A stretch of DNA of 11,522 nt from an uncultured Bacteroidales bacterium. Lineage in GTDB: Bacteria; Bacteroidota; Bacteroidia; Bacteroidales; UBA3663. Numbering within the stretch: position 1 is the stretch's first letter; every line of letters begins with the position of its first letter. Both the position numbers and the translations under genes were made by a program. The DNA is taken from positions 1-11,522 of the forward strand of contig CAJOOX010000124.1 in the NCBI GenBank assembly GCA_905236195.1. The letters are read 5' to 3'. This document shows, piece after piece, positions 1 through 6,277 of the stretch. The notes beneath the pieces were generated by a model, which worked only from the letters and a program-made list of their open reading frames with translations, searched no databases and was not told the origin of the DNA.

Positions 1-6
1 CGTCAT
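1..6 (-). CDS. possible first two codons of a divergent gene leaving the window
   Basis: On the minus strand an ATG lies at 6..4, followed by ACG at 3..1. It sits 21 nt downstream of a well-formed Bacteroidota -7 box (35..28), almost the same distance as in the two plus-strand promoters here (20 and 21 nt from box to ATG). That matching geometry is the only evidence for a start codon. The product cannot be known from two codons, and the true start may lie further left. Confidence 0.35.
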
Positions 7-27
7 GTCATTTCCGAATTGCGGGTG

Positions 28-59
28 CAAAGATAGCGGTTATTTCCGGACTCTCCAAA
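28..59 (-). promoter_or_regulatory. divergent Bacteroidota sigma-ABfr promoter, minus strand
   Basis: Read on the minus strand, TTTG at 59..56 forms the -33 element and TATCTTTG at 35..28 the -7 element (consensus TAnnTTTG), with a 20-bp spacer. Both elements match the consensus exactly. Transcription should start near position 24 and proceed left out of the window, giving a leader of about 18 nt before the candidate ATG at 6..4. The elements are seen directly; activity is inferred from the known promoter consensus of this phylum. Confidence 0.7.
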
Positions 60-201
60 TATTCTTGCCAAAATCTTCAAATTTTGACGAAATTTTAACA
101 AATAAAGAACTTTTTTGGTATTTGAACGTGGCAAAGACGAAATATAATCTCCTCAAAAGCACCACGTAAAGTCGGTTAATGGAGGGACGGAAAAACACAA
201 A

Positions 202-231
202 AACTGTGCTGCGGACAATCGCAGCACAGTT
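202..231 (-). terminator. perfect 12-bp hairpin; terminator-like on the minus strand
   Basis: AACTGTGCTGCG (202-213) and CGCAGCACAGTT (220-231) are exact reverse complements around a 6-nt loop. On the minus strand the stem is followed by a T-rich run (complement of 191-201), as in an intrinsic terminator. On the plus strand no T tract follows directly. The odd point is that both flanking promoters point away from it, so no recognised gene needs it. It could terminate antisense or small-RNA transcription, insulate the two promoters, or be a protein-binding palindrome. I found no TAnnTTTG box on the minus strand just upstream of it. Confidence 0.45.
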
Positions 232-293
232 GCAATCCAGATTTTATAATAATATATATTGTACGCGCGCATGCACCTGTTAGCCTTGCCTCG

Positions 294-326
294 GATTCGC
301 TGAAAAAAAAGGACGATTCGCTGAAA
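294..326 (+). repeat. pair of 12-bp direct repeats upstream of the polyphosphate operon promoter
   Basis: GATTCGCTGAAA occurs at 294-305 and again at 315-326. The start-to-start distance is 21 bp, two helical turns, so both copies face the same side of the DNA. The second copy ends 4 bp before the -33 region. This arrangement resembles tandem activator half-sites (for example, response-regulator sites) next to a promoter. The repeats are seen directly; the regulatory role is inferred. Confidence 0.5.
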
Positions 327-330
327 TTTT

Positions 331-362
331 CTTGCCAAGGTGTCCTTTTCACACTATCTTTG
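331..362 (+). promoter_or_regulatory. promoter of the VTC-DUF4956-DUF2490 operon
   Basis: TATCTTTG at 355-362 matches the Bacteroidota -7 consensus TAnnTTTG exactly. CTTG at 331-334, a one-base departure from TTTG, sits 20 bp upstream as the -33 element. Transcription should begin around 366, leaving a leader of roughly 17 nt before the ATG at 383. The weaker -33 element and the repeats just upstream suggest activator dependence. The promoter also argues against a TTG start at 332, which would put coding sequence inside the -33 box. Confidence 0.75.
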
Positions 363-382
363 CAGCAGAAAATCAAAAAAAT

Positions 383-1207
383 ATGGACAAAATACTTGCG
401 GGATTCAATCCCATCACATTGGACGAGATGAGCGGCATCAAACTCATGAACCGCACCGACACAAAATTCGTGACAAGCGTCGGACAACTCAAAGCTCTGC
501 TGGAAATTGCCAAGAGAGACTACAGGGTGCAGGAAGTGGACGGCGTGAGAAACATTCCCTACCGGACCATCTACTTCGACACGTTGGACCTCGACATGTA
601 CCTCACGCACGAACACGGGCATGCCAACCGGCAGAAGGTGAGAATCCGCAGTTATGTAAATTCGGGTCTCAACTTCCTGGAAGTAAAAACCAAGGACAAT
701 CACAAAAGGACGAAGAAGAAACGCGTCACGGTGGAAAATTTCGACCCGCTCAGCCCTCCCGAAGACATGCAGTTCCACCGCCAGAATGCGGAATATGCCG
801 CCTACGATGACTTCCTGCGTTCGACGCTGCATTACGACCCGGAGACGCTCCGCGAAGCACTGTCCAACCGGTTCAAGCGGATTACGCTGGTCAACAACGC
901 CAAGACCGAAAGGCTGACCATAGACACCGGACTGTGGTTTCATAATTACATGACCGGCCGTGAACTGGGACTTGACAACATAGCCATCATCGAACTCAAG
1001 CGCGACGGACTGCAGCCCTCCCCTATTCTGAAACTGCTCAATCAGTTGAGAATCAAACCCCACGGATTCAGCAAATACTGCATGGGACAGGCCCTTACAA
1101 ACGACCGCCTGACACAAAATCGGTTCAAGGCGAGACTGCACAACGTATGGAAGATTAACACAGGAGGCCTGTGTGAGAACGTACGGCATCAGCGCTCCGC
1201 AGTATAA
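383..1207 (+). CDS. VTC-domain polyphosphate polymerase
   Basis: A 274-residue protein that is essentially one VTC domain, the triphosphate-tunnel fold that in yeast Vtc4 makes polyphosphate from ATP. Tunnel-lining motifs in order: NRTDTKF (K28), YRTIYFDT (60-67), KVRIRS (85-90), FLEVKTK (98-104), IELKRDG with E204 and K206, and FSKYC with K231 near the end. The acidic and basic pairs on opposing strands are what this family uses for metal and phosphate binding. No signal peptide, membrane segment or SPX domain is present, so it should act in the cytosol or on the inner face of the membrane. ATG 383 was chosen because an upstream TTG at 332 lies inside the promoter. It is first in an operon with DUF4956 and DUF2490 genes. 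Family assignment is firm; polymerase activity is inferred, and another tunnel-fold activity on a triphosphate or polyphosphate is possible. Confidence 0.87.
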   Translation: MDKILAGFNPITLDEMSGIKLMNRTDTKFVTSVGQLKALLEIAKRDYRVQEVDGVRNIPYRTIYFDTLDLDMYLTHEHGHANRQKVRIRSYVNSGLNFLEVKTKDNHKRTKKKRVTVENFDPLSPPEDMQFHRQNAEYAAYDDFLRSTLHYDPETLREALSNRFKRITLVNNAKTERLTIDTGLWFHNYMTGRELGLDNIAIIELKRDGLQPSPILKLLNQLRIKPHGFSKYCMGQALTNDRLTQNRFKARLHNVWKINTGGLCENVRHQRSAV

Positions 1208-1248
1208 ACTACAAACACCGACAATATTTACATTAAAAAAAAGACAAT

Positions 1249-1926
1249 ATGAACACGTTTTATTTTTCCGATGAATTTATCAGCATGCTGGTCAGATTCG
1301 TTATCCTGATAGTATTCAGCGTTTTTATAATTCACTTTCTCTACTTCAGAAAGTCGAAACGTCGTGATTTCTTCTTCACATTCTTACTCACCAGCGTAGC
1401 CATCTTCTTCCTGGTCTATTTCATGATTTTCTGTCTGGAGGATATGAAAGGCAAGACATCCATAGGCATAGGCATAGGCCTGTTCGGTATCTTCAGCATC
1501 ATGCGCTACCGCACCGATGCGATGCCGGTGAGGGAAATGACCTACCTTTTCACCATCATCACGATGTCGGTGGTCAATGCCGTGGGAACAGCAGTTACTT
1601 TATCGGAACTTCTGTTGGCGGATATCCTCATCGTAGCAGTGCTCTGGATTGCGGAATCGCATCTCAAGATGACACCCTGCAAATCGATAATGTATGACAG
1701 AATCGAGCTGGTCAGACCCGACCGTTTCGATGAACTGAAAGAAGATCTCGAGAAACGTCTGGGGCTGAAAATCATCCGTGTGGACGTGGGCGGTATGGAT
1801 CTGCTGCGCGATATGGCTGTTCTTAAAGTCTACTACGAGAAGCCCACCGAAGAAACGACAGTGGACGACAGCATCGACAGCAAAGTAAAACTGAAAATGA
1901 GTGAGCTCTCCGATTCCAAACAATAA
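1249..1926 (+). CDS. DUF4956 multi-pass inner-membrane protein
   Basis: A 225-residue membrane protein. Hydrophobic segments fall at about 12-33, 41-62, 71-84 (glycine-rich), 98-116 and 120-136, with a basic loop RKSKRR at 34-39. The DUF4956 hallmark follows the glycine-rich segment: IFSIMRYRT at 81-89, whose two arginines are buried in otherwise membrane-like sequence. Residues 140-225 form a soluble, charged C-terminal domain, probably cytosolic. It starts 41 bp after the VTC gene, with an A-rich leader and no promoter between, so the two are co-transcribed. DUF4956 genes are commonly found next to VTC-domain genes. I infer that this protein anchors the polymerase and may carry polyphosphate through the membrane, as the Vtc membrane domains do in yeast. 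No biochemical function is established for the family as far as I know. Confidence 0.85.
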   Translation: MNTFYFSDEFISMLVRFVILIVFSVFIIHFLYFRKSKRRDFFFTFLLTSVAIFFLVYFMIFCLEDMKGKTSIGIGIGLFGIFSIMRYRTDAMPVREMTYLFTIITMSVVNAVGTAVTLSELLLADILIVAVLWIAESHLKMTPCKSIMYDRIELVRPDRFDELKEDLEKRLGLKIIRVDVGGMDLLRDMAVLKVYYEKPTEETTVDDSIDSKVKLKMSELSDSKQ

Positions 1927-1947
1927 CCCTTTAATTTCCGTAACATT

Positions 1948-2703
1948 ATGAAGAAGATTCATTTAGCCATTCTCACAGCATTAATTACCCTTCCTGCCAT
2001 GGCACAGGAAACGAACAGCGATTTCGGACTTTGGACATCAGTAGGAGCAGAGTATAAGATAAACAAGAAATGGAAAGTGGAAGGCGAGGCCGAATGGCGT
2101 CTGCGAGACAATTGGGGCGCCACCGATCGCTGGGCCGTCGGAGTGAGTACCGACTACAGAATCCTCGACTGGCTGAAGGTTCAGGCCGGCTACAAATTCA
2201 TCCGCAATCACTCGACAAGCATCACCTATAGGGATTACGACAACGACGGCGAGTTGGAGGAGAAAAACTGGTTCCCGTATTTCTGGGAAAACAAACACCG
2301 GTTCCAGGCAGGACTGACAGCCAGCTGGAAAGTGAACAACTGGAAGTTCTCATGGCGCGAACGCTGGCAATACACCTACCGCTCGTCGCAGACAATCGAC
2401 CGTTATGATATTGAAAACAGCCGTTGGGAAACCAAATACCGCAGCGCAAAAGCCATCAACAAGCTCCGCTCGAAACTCCAGGTTGAGTATTCCATACCGA
2501 ACACATCGCTCACACCCTATCTGGGCATCGAAGCTTACACGACAAACAAACTCGAGAAGATGCGTTATTCGGCAGGTTTGGACTGGAAACTCGACAAAAA
2601 GAACTCACTGACTATCGGCTACCTCCTGCAGGATTATGTCAACGGCGATGATGACGACTTCAATACCAATGCACTCACCGTCGGTTATAAATTCAAATTC
2701 TAA
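1948..2703 (+). CDS. DUF2490 outer-membrane beta-barrel protein
   Basis: A 251-residue exported protein. The signal peptide spans residues 1-19, with likely cleavage after the A-M-A that precedes QETNSD. The mature chain is a succession of amphipathic strands rich in Trp, Tyr and Arg, such as WKVEGEAEWRLRDNW and WKFSWRERWQYTYR, and ends in VGYKFKF with a terminal Phe, the usual outer-membrane barrel signature. The pattern fits DUF2490. It follows the DUF4956 gene by 21 bp and is closed by the hairpin terminator at 2709-2741, so it is the last gene of the polyphosphate operon. Ligand and function are unknown. Position suggests an outer-membrane partner of the polymerase and inner-membrane protein, for example an exit pore, but a separate envelope role cannot be excluded. 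Confidence 0.8.
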   Translation: MKKIHLAILTALITLPAMAQETNSDFGLWTSVGAEYKINKKWKVEGEAEWRLRDNWGATDRWAVGVSTDYRILDWLKVQAGYKFIRNHSTSITYRDYDNDGELEEKNWFPYFWENKHRFQAGLTASWKVNNWKFSWRERWQYTYRSSQTIDRYDIENSRWETKYRSAKAINKLRSKLQVEYSIPNTSLTPYLGIEAYTTNKLEKMRYSAGLDWKLDKKNSLTIGYLLQDYVNGDDDDFNTNALTVGYKFKF

Positions 2704-2708
2704 ACGGG

Positions 2709-2741
2709 TTCCCGGATGTCTCTCCAAGAGGCATTCGGGAA
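2709..2741 (+). terminator. hairpin terminator after the polyphosphate operon
   Basis: TTCCCGGATGTCTC (2709-2722) pairs with GAGGCATTCGGGAA (2728-2741) around the loop TCCAA. The stem is 14 bp with two G-T wobbles. It begins 6 bp after the stop codon of the DUF2490 gene. The downstream run (AATTATTTCTT) is only moderately T-rich, so termination may be incomplete. A new promoter follows within 60 bp, which supports a transcription-unit boundary here. Confidence 0.7.
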
Positions 2742-2799
2742 AATTATTTCTTCACCAATTTAAATATTCTTAAAAAAGAAACAAAAAGGGGCAGAGTAT

Positions 2800-2830
2800 T
2801 TTGAAATGTCTGAATTATGTATTATCTTTG
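2800..2830 (+). promoter_or_regulatory. promoter of the M23 peptidase gene and downstream block
   Basis: TTTG at 2800-2803 and TATCTTTG at 2823-2830 both match the Bacteroidota -33 and -7 elements exactly, with a 19-bp spacer. AT-rich sequence with A tracts (2761-2787) lies upstream and may act like an UP element. The likely transcription start is near 2834, leaving a leader of about 18 nt before the ATG at 2852. It is the only recognisable promoter ahead of the six-gene block that follows. Confidence 0.8.
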
Positions 2831-2851
2831 CAAACTATTTCAAGATTTCTG

Positions 2852-4534
2852 ATGAAACAATATATCACAGTGCTTCTTGGCCTGCTGGCAATGACAGCAA
2901 CCGCCGGAACCGATTATCAGCTGCCCATCGGTTTTACACCCGAATTGGCGGGCAACTACGGGGAACTGCGTCCCAACCATTTCCACGCCGGCCTGGATTT
3001 CAAAACCCAGCAAACCATCGGTCATCCCGTTTATGCATTTGAAGACGGCTACGTATGGCGCGCCGTCATCTATGCCTACGGATACGGTTACGCGCTCTAT
3101 GTGAAGCATCCGAAGACAGGCCAGATGACAGTCTACGGCCATTTAGACGCATTCAGAAAAGATATCGCACAGGCCGTACTCGACTACCAGATTGAGCATG
3201 AAGCCAACAACCCGGATGTGTATTTCAGTCCGGCTGACTTCCCTGTGAAACGCGGCGACGAAATCGCCAAGAGCGGAAACACCGGCTCTTCGGGCGGTCC
3301 TCACGTACATTTTGAGATACGCGGCATCGACAACGACGAGTTCTATGACCCGATGCCCTATTTCAAAGACAAAATTACCGACACAAAGGCACCCCGGCTC
3401 TCCCATTTCTACCTGTATCCCCTCGGCGGTCTGGCCAATGGTTCGTCGAAAGCCAAACAGACACTGACAGCCAATGCCGGCAAGGGGAAGAACAAGGGGA
3501 AAGCCGCCTTTACCGCGTGGGGCAAGGTCGGCATCGGATTGAAGGCCTACGATTATATGGACGGACAAGCCAACAAATTCGGCGTGAAGTACGTCCGCGT
3601 TTGGGTTGACGGCAAACAGATTTTCGGATTTGCAGAGAATGCCTTCTTCTACGATGAACGCAGGTTCACCAACTCCACCACAGACTATGCTGCCTGGAAA
3701 CGGCAACGCTCCATGATTTTCAAAGCCTTCGTGGAACCAGGCAACAAACTCCGCATGATAGACCATACCCTCGGCAACGGCATCCTGACAATCGACAAGG
3801 AGAAAACCTACGAGGTGAAGATCGAACTGGAAGACTGTCACGGAAACAAAAGCGAATATGCCTTCCAAATCAAAGGCAAAAAAGGCTCTGTAACCGAACC
3901 CAAGGCCAAGGGAACGGTTGTAAAAGCCGGAGAGACCCTGCATCTTGTCAAGGACGGGATGGAACTCGACGTGCCGGCAGGTGTTTTCTACACAGACCTC
4001 GACATCGAAGTGAGCCATAAGCCGCAGACCAATACGCAACGTCCCTGTCTGAGCGATATCTATACGATAGGAACCGATGTGATGCCGATGCACGATTTCG
4101 GCACATTGCGGATTGCCGTGCCCGAGACATACGACGGAGACACCGCAAAACTCTATCTCTCTGACATGACAAAAGGGAACCTCCCTCTGGTTTCCTCCCG
4201 AAAGATGCAAAACGGAAGACTCTGGGTTGAAGCCAACGTTCGAGATTTGGGACAGTTTGCCGTCCGGGTGGACAACTCCGCCCCGAATATAAGCATTGTG
4301 GGAAAACCCGTCAATTCCCGAATCGTGGTCAGAATCACAGACGCCGGTTCCGGCATCAAGTCGTGGCGAGGCGAAATTGACGGCAAGTTCATACCTTTTG
4401 ACATGGATAACCGCGGTCTGTATGTGGCCCGGCCCAAGAACTTCGCCATTCCCAAAGGCAACCATACGCTGACCGTCACAGCAACCGACCGCTGCGGCAA
4501 CACAACAACATTCACCAAGCGACTCTGGTTCTGA
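2852..4534 (+). CDS. secreted M23 (LytM/lysostaphin-type) zinc metallopeptidase
   Basis: A 560-residue protein with an N-terminal signal peptide (residues 1 to about 19, ending near TATAGT). The M23 domain occupies roughly 25-175 and keeps the zinc and catalytic residues: H45 and D49 in FHAGLDF, H97 in VYGHL, and H151/H153 in PHVHFEIRG. Such enzymes cut peptide cross-links of peptidoglycan. The remaining 380 residues look like successive beta-sandwich modules and end in an Ig-like module (about 475-560: SAPNISIVG to FTKRLWF), probably for binding or positioning in the periplasm. Start: ATG 2852 is preferred over TTG 2801, which lies in the -33 box and would place the -7 box inside the coding sequence. 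The catalytic set is complete, so an active endopeptidase is expected rather than a regulatory pseudoenzyme. Exact substrate bond unknown. Confidence 0.88.
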   Translation: MKQYITVLLGLLAMTATAGTDYQLPIGFTPELAGNYGELRPNHFHAGLDFKTQQTIGHPVYAFEDGYVWRAVIYAYGYGYALYVKHPKTGQMTVYGHLDAFRKDIAQAVLDYQIEHEANNPDVYFSPADFPVKRGDEIAKSGNTGSSGGPHVHFEIRGIDNDEFYDPMPYFKDKITDTKAPRLSHFYLYPLGGLANGSSKAKQTLTANAGKGKNKGKAAFTAWGKVGIGLKAYDYMDGQANKFGVKYVRVWVDGKQIFGFAENAFFYDERRFTNSTTDYAAWKRQRSMIFKAFVEPGNKLRMIDHTLGNGILTIDKEKTYEVKIELEDCHGNKSEYAFQIKGKKGSVTEPKAKGTVVKAGETLHLVKDGMELDVPAGVFYTDLDIEVSHKPQTNTQRPCLSDIYTIGTDVMPMHDFGTLRIAVPETYDGDTAKLYLSDMTKGNLPLVSSRKMQNGRLWVEANVRDLGQFAVRVDNSAPNISIVGKPVNSRIVVRITDAGSGIKSWRGEIDGKFIPFDMDNRGLYVARPKNFAIPKGNHTLTVTATDRCGNTTTFTKRLWF

Positions 4535-4550
4535 AATTTTTATAAAAAAT

Positions 4551-4622
4551 CGTTATATCGAAATGTCGAAATAACGAAATGTCGAAATAACGTTATAACG
4601 TTATAACGAAAAATCGAAAAAA
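4551..4622 (+). repeat. 72-bp array of nine CG-headed 8-bp units
   Basis: Nine contiguous octamers, each starting with CG followed by six A/T-rich bases: CGTTATAT, CGAAATGT, CGAAATAA, CGAAATGT, CGAAATAA, CGTTATAA, CGTTATAA, CGAAAAAT, CGAAAAAA. Units 2-3 and 4-5 make an exact tandem 16-mer (4559-4574 and 4575-4590), and the two CGTTATAA units plus the following CG form a perfect 18-bp palindrome (4591-4608). The array fills most of the 105-bp gap between the M23 and C69 genes and ends 17 bp before the C69 start codon. There is no TAnnTTTG box in this gap. Tandem short units can vary in number by slippage, so this could tune expression of the downstream block; it may also be a family of intergenic repeats. 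Confidence 0.85.
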
Positions 4623-4639
4623 AATTAAGAAAAAAAATA

Positions 4640-6277
4640 ATGAAAACTCTGCTTTCTTCTCTTCTTGGACTCCTGATACTGTCCCAGCCTGCATGGGCAT
4701 GCACCAACCTTCTGGTTGGGAAAAACGCCTCGGCCACAGGTTCGACGATAATCAGTTACAATGCCGACAGTCATGTATTGTATGGCGAACTTTACTACAC
4801 ACCCGCTGCCGACCATCCTGCCGGTGCAATGCGCAAGGTCTTCGAATGGGATACCCAGAAATATCTGGGCGAAATTCCCCAGCCGGCCCACACCTACCGC
4901 GTGGTAGGCAACATGAACGAATGGCAGGTTACCATCGGGGAATCGACCTGGGGCGGCAATCACAAATACCGCGACACAACTGCCATTATCGACTACGGTT
5001 CACTGATATATATCACACTGGAACGCGCCAAGACTGCCCGCGAAGCCATCTCCATTATGACCGACCTGGTAGCACAGTACGGCTACTACAGCGAAGGCGA
5101 AACGTTCTCAATCGGCGACCCGGACGAAGTATGGGTTATGGATCTCATCGGCAAAGGTACCGGAAACAAAGGCGCTGTATGGGTAGCTGTGCGCATCCCC
5201 GATGACTGCATCTCCGGTCATGCCAATCAGGCTCGCATACACACCTTCCCCCTGAAAGACAAGAAAAACTGTATCTACTCCAAGGAACTGATTCCGTTTG
5301 CACGTCAGGAAGGCCTCTTCGCAGGAAAGGACGAAGAGTTCGACTTCGCCAAAGCATTCGGCGAAAAAGACTATATGGCATACCGCGGCTGTGACGGTCG
5401 CGTATGGGCTTTCTATAACCGTTTCGCATCCGGCATGGAGAGATATTTCCCGTGGGTGGATATGCAGCCCGATGCCGAAATTCTGCCGCTCTATGTCAAG
5501 CCGGACCGGAAACTCACGCATCGCGACATTCAGACTGCCATGGGCGACCATTTTGAGAACACGCCTTGGGACATGACGAAAGATGTGGGCGGCGGACCCT
5601 TCCATTCGCCTTACCGCTGGCGTCCGCTCACCTGGAAAGTGGACAGCGTGGAATATCTGCACGAACGCGCCATTGCCACCCAGCAGACAGGATTCACCTT
5701 TGTGGCCGAGATGCGCGGCTGGCTTCCCCGAGAAGTAGGCGGCAAAATCTGGTTCGGATGCGATGATGCCGCATCGGCATTCTATGCCCCGGTTTACGTC
5801 AACATCCTGGAATCGCCCCTCTGCTTCCGTCCCGGCAACGGCAGTCTGACCGAGTTCTCATGGACATCAGCCTTCTGGATGTCGAACTGGGTGGCCCAGC
5901 AGGCATATGCGCGCTACGATGCGATGATCAAAGATATCAACAAGGTGAAGAATGCATTGGCCGACCGCTGGGATGCAGAACAGGACAGCATCGATGCCCG
6001 GGCATGTGAGCTACTGAAAAACAGTACTGCCGATGCCTGCTCCTTCCTCAATGCATATACAGCACGGGAGGCGAACGGAGCGACGGAAGCCTACAAAGAA
6101 CTGGGCATCTATCTCCTCGTCAAATACCTGGACGGCAACGTCAAGAAGGAGAAGGACGGAAAGTTCCTCACCTCGCCCGAAGGCGTGTGTGCCTATCCCG
6201 ACCAACCTGCTTACAGCGACGATTTCTATCGGGCCATCGTCAACCAGAGAGGCAACGAATTAAGAATGAAACAATGA
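4640..6277 (+). CDS. secreted C69-family dipeptidase (Ntn-hydrolase fold)
   Basis: A 545-residue protein of peptidase family C69, whose members release dipeptides or act on short peptides using an N-terminal cysteine. The signal peptide is residues 1-20 (hydrophobic core then Q-P-A-W-A), and cleavage after A-W-A exposes C21 in CTNLLVGK as the N-terminal nucleophile. The Trp at -2 does not fit a lipoprotein lipobox, so C21 is more likely catalytic than lipidated. Other family features are GSTIISYNADSH (33-44), IGESTWGG, and FSIGDPDEVWVMDL around 150-165. The length is normal for Bacteroidota members. It lies downstream of the M23 gene, so the pair could degrade cross-linked peptides stepwise, or simply feed peptide scavenging. 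The stop codon overlaps the next start as ATGA. Substrate preference cannot be read from the sequence. Confidence 0.87.
   Translation: MKTLLSSLLGLLILSQPAWACTNLLVGKNASATGSTIISYNADSHVLYGELYYTPAADHPAGAMRKVFEWDTQKYLGEIPQPAHTYRVVGNMNEWQVTIGESTWGGNHKYRDTTAIIDYGSLIYITLERAKTAREAISIMTDLVAQYGYYSEGETFSIGDPDEVWVMDLIGKGTGNKGAVWVAVRIPDDCISGHANQARIHTFPLKDKKNCIYSKELIPFARQEGLFAGKDEEFDFAKAFGEKDYMAYRGCDGRVWAFYNRFASGMERYFPWVDMQPDAEILPLYVKPDRKLTHRDIQTAMGDHFENTPWDMTKDVGGGPFHSPYRWRPLTWKVDSVEYLHERAIATQQTGFTFVAEMRGWLPREVGGKIWFGCDDAASAFYAPVYVNILESPLCFRPGNGSLTEFSWTSAFWMSNWVAQQAYARYDAMIKDINKVKNALADRWDAEQDSIDARACELLKNSTADACSFLNAYTAREANGATEAYKELGIYLLVKYLDGNVKKEKDGKFLTSPEGVCAYPDQPAYSDDFYRAIVNQRGNELRMKQ

Larger units (their letters stand above)
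7..382. other. divergent intergenic region, about 376 bp, non-coding
   Basis: This AT-rich stretch separates two promoters that fire away from each other. It holds, from left to right, the minus-strand promoter (28-59), a copy of TTCTTGCCAA (62-71) that recurs over the plus-strand -33 element (329-338), a perfect hairpin (202-231), a run of alternating purines and pyrimidines (261-276, preceded by ATATATAT at 252-259), two direct repeats of GATTCGCTGAAA (294-305 and 315-326), and the plus-strand promoter (331-362). A 34-codon ATG frame at 179-283 runs through the hairpin and shows no protein-like character. I see no convincing gene in the region. Confidence 0.75.

Noticed and set aside
179..283. 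34-codon ATG frame in the divergent intergenic region
   Set aside because: It passes through the perfect hairpin, has no promoter box at a suitable distance and shows no protein-like features.
332..382. TTG-initiated 17-residue N-terminal extension of the VTC protein
   Set aside because: It begins in the -33 element and includes the -7 box, upstream of the expected transcript start; homologous VTC domains begin near the ATG at 383.
176..1189. 337-codon minus-strand open frame over the VTC gene and its upstream region
   Set aside because: Antisense to the VTC domain and running through the plus-strand promoter and the hairpin; no start context or motif.
2801..2851. TTG-initiated 17-residue extension of the M23 protein
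   Set aside because: It starts in the -33 box and would bury a clean signal peptide that begins at the ATG at 2852.
3143..4465. 440-codon open frame on the minus strand inside the M23 gene
   Set aside because: It lies wholly opposite a well-supported gene, has no promoter or family motif, and its composition (His, Val, Gly, Phe rich) is typical of the complement of a coding strand at this base composition.
4551..4622. CRISPR-like or coding interpretation of the 8-bp array
   Set aside because: Units are far too short for CRISPR repeats and have no spacers. The minus-strand frame through it encodes only a low-complexity peptide that reflects the 8-bp period.
6187..6273. 29-residue N-terminal extension of RlmD
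   Set aside because: It lies entirely within the C69 coding sequence; the ATGA overlap at 6274 gives the usual coupled start and a normal protein length.
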